Assembly: GCA_036677805.1 (NCBI GenBank)
Contig: JAVBVS010000008.1
Coordinates: 37,399 to 101,398 of the forward strand
DNA: 64,000 nt
Reading direction: 5' to 3'
DNA from: SIG78 sp036677805
Lineage (GTDB): Bacteria > Verrucomicrobiota > Lentisphaeria > Victivallales > Victivallaceae
Shown here one piece after another: positions 1-7,829 of this stretch. The translations under genes were made by a program, and so were the position numbers. The stretch's first letter is position 1, and each line of letters opens with the position of its first letter. The notes under the pieces were generated by a model, which had not been told where the DNA came from, searched no databases, and saw only the letters and a program-made list of their open reading frames with translations.

Positions 1-96
1 CCGCGCGACCGCACTTCGGCTGGCATGGCCATCTTCCCGCGCCGCTTTCAGAACTTCTTCGTCGAGTTCGTCGGGATATTCCATGAATATTCTCAT
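1..96 (-). CDS. Ribbon-helix-helix-like DNA-binding protein, N-terminal part only
   Basis: Thirty-two codons are visible before the gene runs off the left edge. The start is MRIFMEYPDELDEEVL, an amphipathic beta strand followed by a charged helix, as in Arc/CopG/MetJ-type ribbon-helix-helix proteins, many of which are antitoxins or plasmid/plasticity regulators. ATG at 96 is preceded by a strong Shine-Dalgarno (GGGGAGG) 5-6 bases upstream. ATG at 84 is a weaker alternative. It is divergent from the XRE gene. A toxin partner, if any, would lie outside the window. The family call rests on only 32 residues. Confidence 0.55.
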   Translation of the reverse strand, partial: MRIFMEYPDELDEEVLKAAREDGHASRSAVAR

Positions 97-126
97 GATC
101 AACCTCCCCTCTGATTGATGGGGACT

Positions 127-154
127 AATATAGTCATAAAAAGTCTCGTTGCAA
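127..154 (-). promoter_or_regulatory. Putative promoter of the ribbon-helix-helix gene
   Basis: On the minus strand TTGCAA (149-154) and TATATT (127-132) are separated by 16 bp, giving a start near 120. Directly downstream, TCCCC and GGGGA (104-123) form a 5-bp inverted repeat that overlaps the Shine-Dalgarno. It could be an autoregulatory site or could mask the ribosome site; this is inference. Confidence 0.5.
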
Positions 155-194
155 GTGAAAAATTAAGATTTATTGACAAAAATGACGGAAAAAA

Positions 195-223
195 TTGATT
201 TTCAACCAGTTTTATAGTATATT
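195..223 (+). promoter_or_regulatory. Putative promoter of the XRE gene
   Basis: TTGATT (195-200), a 17-bp spacer and TATATT (218-223) face the XRE gene. A perfect TTGACA at 173-178 lies further upstream without a well-placed -10 box. Confidence 0.45.
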
Positions 224-316
224 ATATCGAGTGAAATTTTTGCGGGGGGCAGGAATATGGGGCGACGGGGGATTGGTCGGGCGGGAGGGGGGAATCAACA
301 CCACAGAGTGGGACCG

Positions 317-706
317 ATGGAATTTTACCACAAAAATTTTCAACGGCTGCGCGAAGGACGCGGTTTGACGCTGGCGGAAATCGGCGACGCGCTTCAGGTG
401 GCGAAACAGACGGTGCAGAAGTGGGACAAAGGCAAGGTCAGGCCCCATATCAAACGCGTCCGTGAAATCGCCCGGCTGATGCGATGTTCGGTCTATGACA
501 TTTCCGATATCCAGCCGGAGCCCGGCGATCCCTGCTTTGTCGCGTCCGGAGAAACGAAAGACATGCTGCTGAGCGCGATCATTGCGCACTGGGAAATGCT
601 TGACGGCGCCGAGCAGGCGCAGGTGGCCGGTCTGGTCAATCGTCTGCTCAAGGAAAAGCGTCCGGCGGCGGATGCCGGAGCCGGTTTGCCGCAACAGGAC
701 GCATAA
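317..706 (+). CDS. XRE-family helix-turn-helix regulator
   Basis: A 129-residue protein. Residues about 5-60 form a Cro/CI-type helix-turn-helix (LTLAEIGDALQVAKQTVQKW, then DKGKVRPHIKRVREIARL), and the remaining C-terminal helices are unassigned. I start at ATG 317, where the HTH begins. An in-frame ATG at 257 would add 20 Gly/Arg-rich residues with no domain match, although GCAGGA lies before it. The gene is divergent from the ribbon-helix-helix gene and convergent with the ABC operon. A DNA-binding repressor role follows from the family; the target is unknown. Confidence 0.75.
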   Translation: MEFYHKNFQRLREGRGLTLAEIGDALQVAKQTVQKWDKGKVRPHIKRVREIARLMRCSVYDISDIQPEPGDPCFVASGETKDMLLSAIIAHWEMLDGAEQAQVAGLVNRLLKEKRPAADAGAGLPQQDA

Positions 707-743
707 CTTCAGCGCCTGCCATCCAAATCTCCGTTTCCGGATT

Positions 744-1853
744 TCAACTTTCCCGTTGGCGGCGGAAGGAAAAATAGGCCGTCAGACTGGTGCCGAAGCC
801 GATTCCCCACAGAATCAGGAAGGTCGGCAGCAGGTCGCGAAACCGAACCCCTTCAAGAAAAAGCCGGTGCAGCGATTCGATGCCGTAGCGGATCGGATTG
901 AGCAGGGTGATTTTCTGAAAAATCATCGGCATGCTGTCGATCGGCGTCGCCAGGCCCGACAGCATGGCGAAAGGAATCACCACCAGAAAGGCGCCCAGCA
1001 TCGCCTGTTGGAGATCGTTGCAATGCACCGAAATCAACAGTCCGATCCCCACCGAGGCGTAGAGAAACGACAGAAACATGCCGTACAGCAGCCAGTAGGA
1101 GCTGTGGAATGGAATCTCGAACCACAGCCGCGCCATCAGCAGTCCGAAGGTAAGCTGCATCAACCCCATGATCATGGTGGCGATGCCTTTGCCGATCAAT
1201 AATTCGGCTGAGGAGTAAGGCGTCATCAGCAGCTGGTCGAAGGTGCCGTCCTCGCGTTCGCGGGCGATGGAGAGCGCGGTCAACAGCATCAGGTCGAGCA
1301 GTGCAATCATCGCCAGCAGCGCCGGGATCATGAAATAACGGGTCTGGTAATTTTCGTTGAACCACGCCCGCGACTCCATGACCACCGCGGGCCGATCGCC
1401 GTAACGGTCGCGGTTGAAGTTGTCGACCACACTCTGGGCATAGCCGATGGCCAGTCCGGCGGTGGTGGAATTGCGGCCGTCGAGGACCACCTGGAGCTGA
1501 GGATGTTCCCGATTGGAGAGCTTGCGCTCGAAATCGGCCGGAATGACCAGCGCCATGCGGATATCGCGGTGGTCGATGCGGTCGCGCATGCTCTGGTAGG
1601 ATTCGAGCGGCTGCTGCTCTTTGAAAATACCTGAACCGCGGAAGCGGGCGATCAGCTCACGGGAGTTGGCACTGCCGGCGTAATCGAGCACCGCGAACCG
1701 GATTTCATTCAAATCCAGCGTGGCGGCATAACCCAGCACAAAGAGCTGGATGATCGGCGGCGCCATCAGCGTAATCCGCGTCTTGGGATTCTTGAGCAGC
1801 TGGCTCAGCTCCTTGCGCAGCAGGGCGAGGAAACGGTGAAACAATCCGATCAC
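744..1853 (-). CDS. ABC-2 family transporter permease (YbhR/YbhS type)
   Basis: 369 residues with the ABC-2 layout: one N-terminal membrane helix (about residues 25-45, MAPPIIQLFVLGYAATL), a large soluble domain of about 130 residues, and a cluster of five helices from about residue 175 to the end. The motif AREREDGTFDQLLMTPYSSAELLIGK is typical of YhhJ/YbhS permeases. It is the last gene of a four-gene operon, 2 bp after the second permease. With that permease it probably forms the heterodimeric membrane channel of an HlyD-linked exporter for drugs or other hydrophobic compounds. The substrate cannot be read from sequence. Confidence 0.88.
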   Translation of the reverse strand: MIGLFHRFLALLRKELSQLLKNPKTRITLMAPPIIQLFVLGYAATLDLNEIRFAVLDYAGSANSRELIARFRGSGIFKEQQPLESYQSMRDRIDHRDIRMALVIPADFERKLSNREHPQLQVVLDGRNSTTAGLAIGYAQSVVDNFNRDRYGDRPAVVMESRAWFNENYQTRYFMIPALLAMIALLDLMLLTALSIAREREDGTFDQLLMTPYSSAELLIGKGIATMIMGLMQLTFGLLMARLWFEIPFHSSYWLLYGMFLSFLYASVGIGLLISVHCNDLQQAMLGAFLVVIPFAMLSGLATPIDSMPMIFQKITLLNPIRYGIESLHRLFLEGVRFRDLLPTFLILWGIGFGTSLTAYFSFRRQRES

Positions 1854-1855
1854 GG

Positions 1856-2959
1856 CTATTGCTCCAGGCTTTTCGGGTTTTTGGCTTTGGCGACCAGCAT
1901 GAGGACGATGGTGAACAAGATGATGATCAGGAAGTTCTTGACGATGTTGCTCCAGACGTTGCCGACCAGAAAGATGGTCTGGAGAAAGTCGACGTAGTAG
2001 CGCGCCGGGACGATGTAGGTGATCATCTGCACCCAGCGCGGCATATTGGAAATTTCATAAATGAAGCCGGAAAGCAGCAACACCGGCATGAACGAGACGA
2101 TCATGGAGAGCTCGCTGGCCAGGAACTGGTTTTTGGTGATGCTCGAAATCACCAGTCCCAGCGCCAGCGCCATGTTCAGATAGATCGCCGACCCCAGCAC
2201 CAGAATTATCAGGCTGCCTCTTACCGGGACATGGAACAGAAAGCGGGCCAGCAGCAATGACAAGCCGAGGCCGATCATCCCGAGCAGGAAATTGTTCAGC
2301 GCCTTGGCCACCAGGATTTCACCGCTGGTCATCGGCGTTACGAACATGCTTTCGAGATTGCCGTGTTCGTACTCCTTGGCCATGATCATCGCGGTCAGCT
2401 TGGTGCCGATGATGGTCATGATCAGCACGATGACTCCCGGCAGCATGTACAAGCGGCTGTCGTTGGCGGTGTTGTACCACATCCGGCTGTTGAGTTCGAT
2501 GCGGGGCGAAGCGGGACTGTCGCCGCGGGCCAGCCCGGAGACCAGAACGCCTTTGATGTAGTTTTCCATCAGCCGCGCCCGCATGGCGTTGGTGGCGTTG
2601 ACCACGACCAGAAACGACATGTCGCCGAGATTGTACTGCCGTTCGAGATTGTCCGGCAGGTAAAGGCAGGCGTCGGCCCGGTGATCGCGCACTGCGGCGG
2701 TGCCTTCTTCGGTCGCGCGGACGGTATGCGCAATGAAGTATTCCGAGGCGGCGAAGCGGGCGGCGATGATATTGCCGAGGGGCGACGGCTGTGGCGCGAC
2801 GATTACCAGCCTGATGTTGCGAATGTCCATCGAGAGTGCATAGCCGAACACCAGCAGCAGAATGAGCGGCAGCACGATGCCGAACACCATGCTCGACGGG
2901 TCCCGGAAGAGCTGTTTGCGCTCCTTGACGATCAAGGTATGGAGTCGATGGAGGTTCAT
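1856..2959 (-). CDS. ABC-2 family transporter permease (YbhR/YbhS type)
   Basis: 367 residues with the same architecture as the adjacent downstream permease: N-terminal helix (MVFGIVLPLILLLVFGY), soluble domain with a region resembling YbhR, then a membrane cluster. It includes the characteristic EYEHGNLESMFVTPMTSGEI segment. Its ATG overlaps the stop of the ATPase gene by 4 bases, so translation is probably coupled. Two different permeases, one tandem ATPase and one membrane-fusion protein reproduce the E. coli ybhGFSR set. Confidence 0.88.
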   Translation of the reverse strand: MNLHRLHTLIVKERKQLFRDPSSMVFGIVLPLILLLVFGYALSMDIRNIRLVIVAPQPSPLGNIIAARFAASEYFIAHTVRATEEGTAAVRDHRADACLYLPDNLERQYNLGDMSFLVVVNATNAMRARLMENYIKGVLVSGLARGDSPASPRIELNSRMWYNTANDSRLYMLPGVIVLIMTIIGTKLTAMIMAKEYEHGNLESMFVTPMTSGEILVAKALNNFLLGMIGLGLSLLLARFLFHVPVRGSLIILVLGSAIYLNMALALGLVISSITKNQFLASELSMIVSFMPVLLLSGFIYEISNMPRWVQMITYIVPARYYVDFLQTIFLVGNVWSNIVKNFLIIILFTIVLMLVAKAKNPKSLEQ

Positions 2960-4506
2960 AAGGCGTCATGCTCCGCGCGGAATTTCCGGATGATGCGGAC
3001 GAAGGCTTCCTCCAGCGTCGGCGGTTCACCGCCGGGTTCGACGCCCAGGGCGCGGATTTCCGCCACGGTACCGGCGGCGACGGCGACGCCGTTCTGCATG
3101 ATCGCCATATGGTCGCAATACTCCGCCTCGTCGAGGAAATGGGTAGTGATGATCACCGCCACTCCGGCGTCGGCGAGGTCCATGATCCGCTGCCAGAATT
3201 CGTGGCGCGCCACCGGGTCCGCGCCGGAAGTGGCTTCGTCGAGGAACAGGATTTCCGGCTCGTGCAGCAGGGCGCAGGCCATGCTCAGCCGCTGTTTGTA
3301 GCCCAGCGGCAGCTTGCCCGCCGGGACGGCCCGGAATTCCTCCAGATCGAAGTGCGCGAATCCCCAGCTCAGACGTTGCTCCAGACGGGTTCCGGCGAGA
3401 CCGTAGGCGCTGCCGAAGAAGCGCATGTTTTCTTCGACGCTCAAATCTGAATAAAGCGAGAATTTCTGGGCGACGAATCCGACTTTGGCCCGGGCCGGCC
3501 CCGGCGCATTGCGCAGATTGACGCCGCCGATTTCAATCGCACCGCTGTTGGCCGAACTCAAGCCGCAGAGCATGCGGAAGGTGGTGGTTTTGCCCGCGCC
3601 GTTGGCGCCGAGCAGACCGAAGATTTCGCCCCGGCGCACCTCGAAGCTCACTTGATCGACGGCGACGAAGGAACCGAAGCGCTTGACCAGTTTGTCCGCT
3701 TTGACCACCACCGGCGCAGTTGCCTCCACCGGGTGACGGCGATGGAGTTCCGGCAGGATATCCCCGGTCAGGAGCACCTGAAACGCCTGCTCGAAGGTCG
3801 GATTCCGAATTTTGCCGGCCGCCCGGCGGCGAATGCCTTCCGGGGTGTCGTCGGCCAGCACCTTGCCCTGAAAAAGGATCAGCGTTCGGTCGCAGAAATC
3901 GGCTTCATCCATATAGGCGGTGCTGGCCAGCACCGTGGTATGATTTTCATTCACGAGTTCACGCAGAATCCGCCACAGCTCCCGGCGTGAAAGCACGTCG
4001 ACGCCCACCGTGGCCTCATCGAGAATCAGCAAGGGCGGCATCGAAACCAGCGCGCAGGCCAGCGCCAGCTTCTGCTTCATGCCGCCGGAAAGCGCGCCGG
4101 CCATGCGTGGCTGAAAACGTTCCAGATCGGCCAGCGCCAGCAGCCGGGCGAAAAGCGCAGGCTGTTCCTTGCGGGGGACATGGTGCAGATCGGCGTAAAG
4201 AGTCAGATTTTCGCGTACGCTGAGATTTTCATAGAGGCCGAATTTCTGCGGCAGATAGCCGATCTGGCTCTGGATCCGTCCGGCATCCCGGACCGTGTCG
4301 CAACTCAGCACTTGCGCGGTTCCGGAGGTGGGCTGAAGCAGCCCGGTGAGAATGCGCAGCAGCGTGGTCTTGCCGGCGGCATCCGGTCCCAGAATTCCGG
4401 CGATGATGCCTTCCGGCAGCGTGAACGACACCTCGCTCAACGCCTCGGTCCGGCGCTCACGCCCGGCGAAAACCTTTGACACGCCGCGGCATTCGATCAC
4501 ATTCAT
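2956..4506 (-). CDS. ABC transporter ATP-binding protein with two fused ATPase domains (YbhF type)
   Basis: 516 residues containing two complete nucleotide-binding domains. The first has Walker A GPDAAGKT, signature LSGGMKQKLALA and Walker B LLILDEATVGVD. The second has Walker A GANGAGKT, a degenerate signature LPLGYKQRLSMA and Walker B ILFLDEATSGAD. The linker (about residues 215-265) is charged. The fusion supplies both halves of the ATPase dimer to the two permeases downstream. It overlaps the HlyD gene by 4 bp and the permease gene by 4 bp. The degenerate second signature is common in YbhF/RbbA proteins and does not by itself imply inactivity. Confidence 0.92.
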   Translation of the reverse strand: MNVIECRGVSKVFAGRERRTEALSEVSFTLPEGIIAGILGPDAAGKTTLLRILTGLLQPTSGTAQVLSCDTVRDAGRIQSQIGYLPQKFGLYENLSVRENLTLYADLHHVPRKEQPALFARLLALADLERFQPRMAGALSGGMKQKLALACALVSMPPLLILDEATVGVDVLSRRELWRILRELVNENHTTVLASTAYMDEADFCDRTLILFQGKVLADDTPEGIRRRAAGKIRNPTFEQAFQVLLTGDILPELHRRHPVEATAPVVVKADKLVKRFGSFVAVDQVSFEVRRGEIFGLLGANGAGKTTTFRMLCGLSSANSGAIEIGGVNLRNAPGPARAKVGFVAQKFSLYSDLSVEENMRFFGSAYGLAGTRLEQRLSWGFAHFDLEEFRAVPAGKLPLGYKQRLSMACALLHEPEILFLDEATSGADPVARHEFWQRIMDLADAGVAVIITTHFLDEAEYCDHMAIMQNGVAVAAGTVAEIRALGVEPGGEPPTLEEAFVRIIRKFRAEHDAL

Positions 4507-5507
4507 GGCCGCGGATTCTCCGGAAATACGACCGTGGCCGGTCCGCCGAGCTTCAGGCGGTTTTCCGGATCGCGCACGAAAACCCGCATTTCATAGACCA
4601 GCGAAGAACGGATTTCCGGGGTTTCGACGTTTTTGGGCGTGAATTCGGCGTTGGGTGAAACGAAGCCGACCCAGCCGGCGAAATCCTCGCCCGGCGCGCC
4701 GTCGAAGCGGACGACGGCCTTGTCGCCATTGCGAATCCGGGTCAGGTAATTTTCCGGCAGATAGGTGCGGACCCATTTGGGGGTGATCACTGCCAGCACC
4801 AGCACTGGAATCTGCGGCGTCGCCATTTCGCCCGGTTCCAGCAGCCGGTTGCGGACGATCGCGTCGCAGGGCGCGAAAAGTTCGCAATCCTTGAGCTTCT
4901 GCTGCTCGATCAGAACCTGGGCTTCGGCCTGGGCAAGCTGGGCGCGGGCCGAAGCAATGTCCTCGGCCCGGCTGCCGTTGATCAATTTGCGCAGGTTCTC
5001 CTCGGCCGCTTTCAACAGCGCGCGATAGGTCATGCACTCGGCTTCGGCGACATCGGAATCACGGTGCGACACCGCCGCGACCTTGACCAGTTCGGTCTGA
5101 CGGGCAAAATCGCTTTCGGCCGCCTTCAATTTGGCCTTGACCACGTCGACCTGGGCGCGGGCGATGGAGATGTCCTCTTCGCGGGTGCCGTTGACCAGTT
5201 TTTCAAGATTGGCGCGGGCGTTGTCGCGGGCGCTTTCGGCGGCGCGCAGGGTGTTGGCGATGCGGACGGTTTCGAGCGTCGCCAGCAGTTCGCCCTGTTT
5301 CACGACATCGCCTTCCTCGACTTTGACCGAAGCGATGCGCTCGGCGATCTGGAAAGCGGCTTTGACCTGGCGGTCATCGATATTGCCGTATAAAACGATT
5401 TCGGTTTTCTTCTGCGGGAAAAGTTCGGCGCGAAATCTCCAGCCCAGCACCGCCGCGGCGACCAGCAGCAGGAACACGGCCGGAAGACAGATTTTCTTCA
5501 GCTTCAT
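4503..5507 (-). CDS. HlyD-family membrane-fusion/periplasmic adaptor (YbhG type)
   Basis: 334 residues. A single N-terminal membrane anchor (about residues 6-24) is followed by a lipoyl/biotinyl half-domain (VEEGDVVKQGELLATLE), a long alpha-helical hairpin with a duplicated segment (NGTREEDISIARAQV and NGSRAEDIASARAQL), the second lipoyl half (LFAPCDAIVRNRLLEPGEM) and a beta-barrel domain. ATG 5507 follows AAGGAGAG and begins the hydrophobic anchor. An upstream in-frame start at 5585 would add 26 residues read through an inverted repeat and is rejected. First gene of the exporter operon; the adaptor links the ABC pump to an outer-membrane channel that is not in this window. Confidence 0.9.
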   Translation of the reverse strand: MKLKKICLPAVFLLLVAAAVLGWRFRAELFPQKKTEIVLYGNIDDRQVKAAFQIAERIASVKVEEGDVVKQGELLATLETVRIANTLRAAESARDNARANLEKLVNGTREEDISIARAQVDVVKAKLKAAESDFARQTELVKVAAVSHRDSDVAEAECMTYRALLKAAEENLRKLINGSRAEDIASARAQLAQAEAQVLIEQQKLKDCELFAPCDAIVRNRLLEPGEMATPQIPVLVLAVITPKWVRTYLPENYLTRIRNGDKAVVRFDGAPGEDFAGWVGFVSPNAEFTPKNVETPEIRSSLVYEMRVFVRDPENRLKLGGPATVVFPENPRP

Positions 5508-5526
5508 GGACAAGGCTCTCCTTGGT

Positions 5527-5569
5527 CGGGGCGATTTCAAAATGGCTTTATCGTTTTGAAATCGCCCCG
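5527..5569. repeat. Perfect 16-bp inverted repeat in the leader of the exporter operon
   Basis: CGGGGCGATTTCAAAA (5527-5542) is exactly complementary to 5554-5569, with an 11-nt loop. It lies 20 bp upstream of the HlyD start codon and next to a transposase relic. There is no T-run, so it is not a normal terminator. It may be a regulatory hairpin, a repressor site or an IS-related end. Confidence 0.6.
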
Positions 5570-5702
5570 GCTTATAATAGAGCATAAAATCGCCATTTTA
5601 GTTTCATGAAGCCGCCGGTTTTTGCTGATAAAATTGAGGCTTATGAGCAGAATCTCATCGTAATGGGATGCTGTTGGCCGAAGTTGAACTGACTCCGGCC
5701 GC

Positions 5703-6002
5703 ATGGGCGGTTCAGGAACGCACTTCGACAAGAGGGTTGAGTCGGATGGTCAAGTATTTTGCGAACGATTCCATGAAACGATTCTCAATGAGCTTTATCA
5801 GATTGCATTGCGCAAGAAAATCTATGACGCCATCGAAATGCTTCAGCGGTATCTCGACCCGTGGATGCGGAATTACAACCAGAATCGCCCTCATGGCGGT
5901 AAATATTGTTACGGAAAAACTCCAATGCAAACATTCCATGACTCATTGCCGCTTGCAAAAAAGAAGATGTTGCAGTATAGTAACCGATTTTCAGAACGAT
6001 AG
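5703..6002 (+). pseudogene. Transposase remnant, C-terminal part of an rve integrase-core protein
   Basis: About 75 residues match the end of IS3/IS481-type integrase cores: a CERFHETILNELYQIA segment carrying the last catalytic Glu, then NYNQNRPHGG and GKTPMQTF. The N-terminal helix-turn-helix and the two catalytic Asp residues are absent, and the frame upstream of about 5740 makes no recognisable protein. The surrounding DNA is AT-richer than its neighbours. This is the 3' end of a dead insertion sequence. The element end may lie near 6020-6080, but I cannot identify both terminal repeats. Confidence 0.75.
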
Positions 6003-6202
6003 AAAATATGACGAATCATTCAGACAATGTCGTGACTTCTGCAATCTGGAACGGTAGAATGCCTCCATGCATTGTACAGGGGCGCGCGACGCCACCGCCC
6101 TCGCGCATCCGGGGCGAATATGGTCGCTCCCCGATTGCATTTTATTACGCTTCTTGATTACATTAAAAATAATATGACTGGTTCAAGGCCAAGGAGTGCA
6201 TC

Positions 6203-7321
6203 ATGGCAAATCATGGACGGAATCGCAATCCGTATCAGGGTATTGATTGGACAAAACAGCCGCGGGTGACCGGGTGCACGCATTTTCATTGTCCTACCCG
6301 TGCGGCATTTGAAACCGCCATCCGGAGCGGATTGGAATTTGCCACCTTGTCCAATTATTACCCATCAGTACCTTACTATCCGCTCGCATCGATTCGCGAA
6401 AACAGCTTCAAGCTTTATCAGGACGGCTATGTTCAGGATGGCAAGTTCATCCGCGAACGCATCGACTATCGGAAAAAGTTCGCCGAATGGGGCGAAGACA
6501 CTTCAATTTTCCCCGCCGATGAGGGAGAACGGATTTTCTCCGATCCGCCGCCGGGCTTCATGGAAGCCCCAAACGCCGAACATCACTGTTTTGCGGACTA
6601 CAACGTCTACTTGCACATTACTTCGCCGGGCAGTTTCTTCGCCAGCGGCAATTTCTATCGCGACCGCGGCACGGTGCTGGACAAACACGGCATCCACATG
6701 GGCGCATCCATGCCGTGGCGAGACGCTTTCCGGGCGATGATTGACAATCTCATGATCCCTGACGGTGGCGGCGTGGTCATCAACCACCCGCACTGGTCGC
6801 ACCTTCCGCACAAGTTTCTCTGCGAAATGCTGGACTTTGATGACCGCGTGCTGGGACTTGAAGCGATCAACGTTGACTGCCTGTCTTCCTACTGCGCTGC
6901 AAGCGAGAGCCAGTGGGACGAAGTGCTCGGCACCGGCCGTCAGTGCTATGGATTCTGCGTGCAGGATCATCTCTGCACATCGGAACTCCAGGGGCGTTCG
7001 ATCCTGCTCCCGGAAGAACGGACCGCGGAAAGCTGTCTTCGTGCTTATCGGCAGGGGCGCTTCTACGGTGCGATCAAGGGCCATGGACTGAAGTTTGAAA
7101 GCATCGAATTCGACGGGCGCACGCTCCGGGTCCGCTGCGACAAAGAGGCGATCATGCTGCTCATTACCCATCAAGGGGTCGAAGTCGAGCTTTGGACCGG
7201 AATTGAACTCGTTTATACAGTCAAAGATAACGAACGCGACAAGCACGTTTTCCTGCGTGTGACCGCCATGGACAAGGAGAGCGGCGAAAAGCTTTTTACG
7301 CAACCGATGATGCTGAATTAG
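6203..7321 (+). CDS. PHP-domain-like metal-dependent hydrolase
   Basis: 372 residues, no signal peptide. Residues that look like metal ligands occur in PHP order: THFHC (His27, His29), an acidic/His pair NAEHH (126-128), LHITSPG (138), INHPHWSH (195-200) and an Asn/Glu region (LEAINVDC). The C-terminal part (AYRQGRFYGAIKGHG) resembles the end of PHP phosphoesterases that close with a small beta domain. The reaction is therefore probably phosphoester or related hydrolysis, but the family member is not identified. ATG 6203 has AAGGAG 10-15 bases upstream. It is a solitary gene between an IS relic and a tRNA, possibly in a mobile neighbourhood. Confidence 0.6.
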   Translation: MANHGRNRNPYQGIDWTKQPRVTGCTHFHCPTRAAFETAIRSGLEFATLSNYYPSVPYYPLASIRENSFKLYQDGYVQDGKFIRERIDYRKKFAEWGEDTSIFPADEGERIFSDPPPGFMEAPNAEHHCFADYNVYLHITSPGSFFASGNFYRDRGTVLDKHGIHMGASMPWRDAFRAMIDNLMIPDGGGVVINHPHWSHLPHKFLCEMLDFDDRVLGLEAINVDCLSSYCAASESQWDEVLGTGRQCYGFCVQDHLCTSELQGRSILLPEERTAESCLRAYRQGRFYGAIKGHGLKFESIEFDGRTLRVRCDKEAIMLLITHQGVEVELWTGIELVYTVKDNERDKHVFLRVTAMDKESGEKLFTQPMMLN

Positions 7322-7501
7322 CTCGGACATGGAAACGCTTAAAGTTCTGGCGTGAAATCATTACCGGATACGCAAAGAATACGGCATCATTTCTCGCCGC
7401 AGTACAAATCAGATGTATTGCGACTTGGATGTAAATCTTTTGACGACACTATCTGGAAAAGTCGAACGGTACGGTTCCGGCTCAATAACCTTCCGTCAGG
7501 G

Positions 7502-7545
7502 CAAAAAGAAAGCCGCAAACGGTACCAAATGGTACCTTTCGCGAC
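7502..7545 (-). terminator. Intrinsic terminator downstream of tRNA-Ser
   Basis: A 15-bp imperfect stem (7512-7526 with 7531-7545, core GGTACC) with an AAAT loop (plus strand) is followed, on the minus strand, by CTTTCTTTTT. A T-run on the other side (7546-7550) means it may also stop the PHP-like gene. The rest of 7322-7500 shows nothing recognisable. Confidence 0.7.
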
Positions 7546-7560
7546 TTTTTGAACTTGAAA

Positions 7561-7648
7561 TGGCGGAGAGAGGGGGATTCGAACCCCCGGAGACCGAAGC
7601 CTCTGCGGTTTTCAAGACCGCCGCCTTAAACCACTCGACCATCTCTCC
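7561..7648 (-). tRNA. tRNA-Ser (anticodon UGA)
   Basis: An 88-nt cloverleaf is read on the minus strand. The acceptor stem is GGAGAGA/TCTCTCC. The anticodon stem-loop is GCGGT-CTTGAAA-ACCGC with TGA as anticodon. A long class II variable arm is present, the T loop is GGTTCGAATCC, and the CCA end is encoded at 7561-7563. The long variable arm and UGA anticodon identify serine. Confidence 0.96.
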
Positions 7649-7745
7649 GTTCGGCAATGCCCTATAACATGCCACCGGTTTCGATTTTTGCAAATCCCGC
7701 ATCCGGGATTCTTTGGGAAAAAACCGCCGGTACGGAGCCGTCCGC

Positions 7746-7776
7746 TTGTAAAAAAGGCTTTGGCGTGGCATATTAT
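7746..7776 (+). promoter_or_regulatory. Putative promoter of alaS
   Basis: TTGTAA (7746-7751), a 17-bp spacer and CATATT (7769-7774, overlapping TATTAT 7771-7776) lie about 50 bp before the alaS start. The same TTGTAA box precedes the lipoprotein gene at 17768. Confidence 0.5.
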
Positions 7777-7829
7777 AAAATGTTTGTTTTTTGCGGCAAG
7801 ATCACCAGTTTCAAGGAACAGAATCGATT

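Noticed and set aside
5527..5569. Inverted repeat as an intrinsic terminator
   Set aside because: No T-run on either side, and it lies before a start codon rather than after a gene.
6015..6085. Terminal inverted repeat of the transposase element
   Set aside because: Sequence such as TGTCGTGACTTCTGCA resembles IS ends, but no matching partner is found on the left side, so the boundary is not defined.
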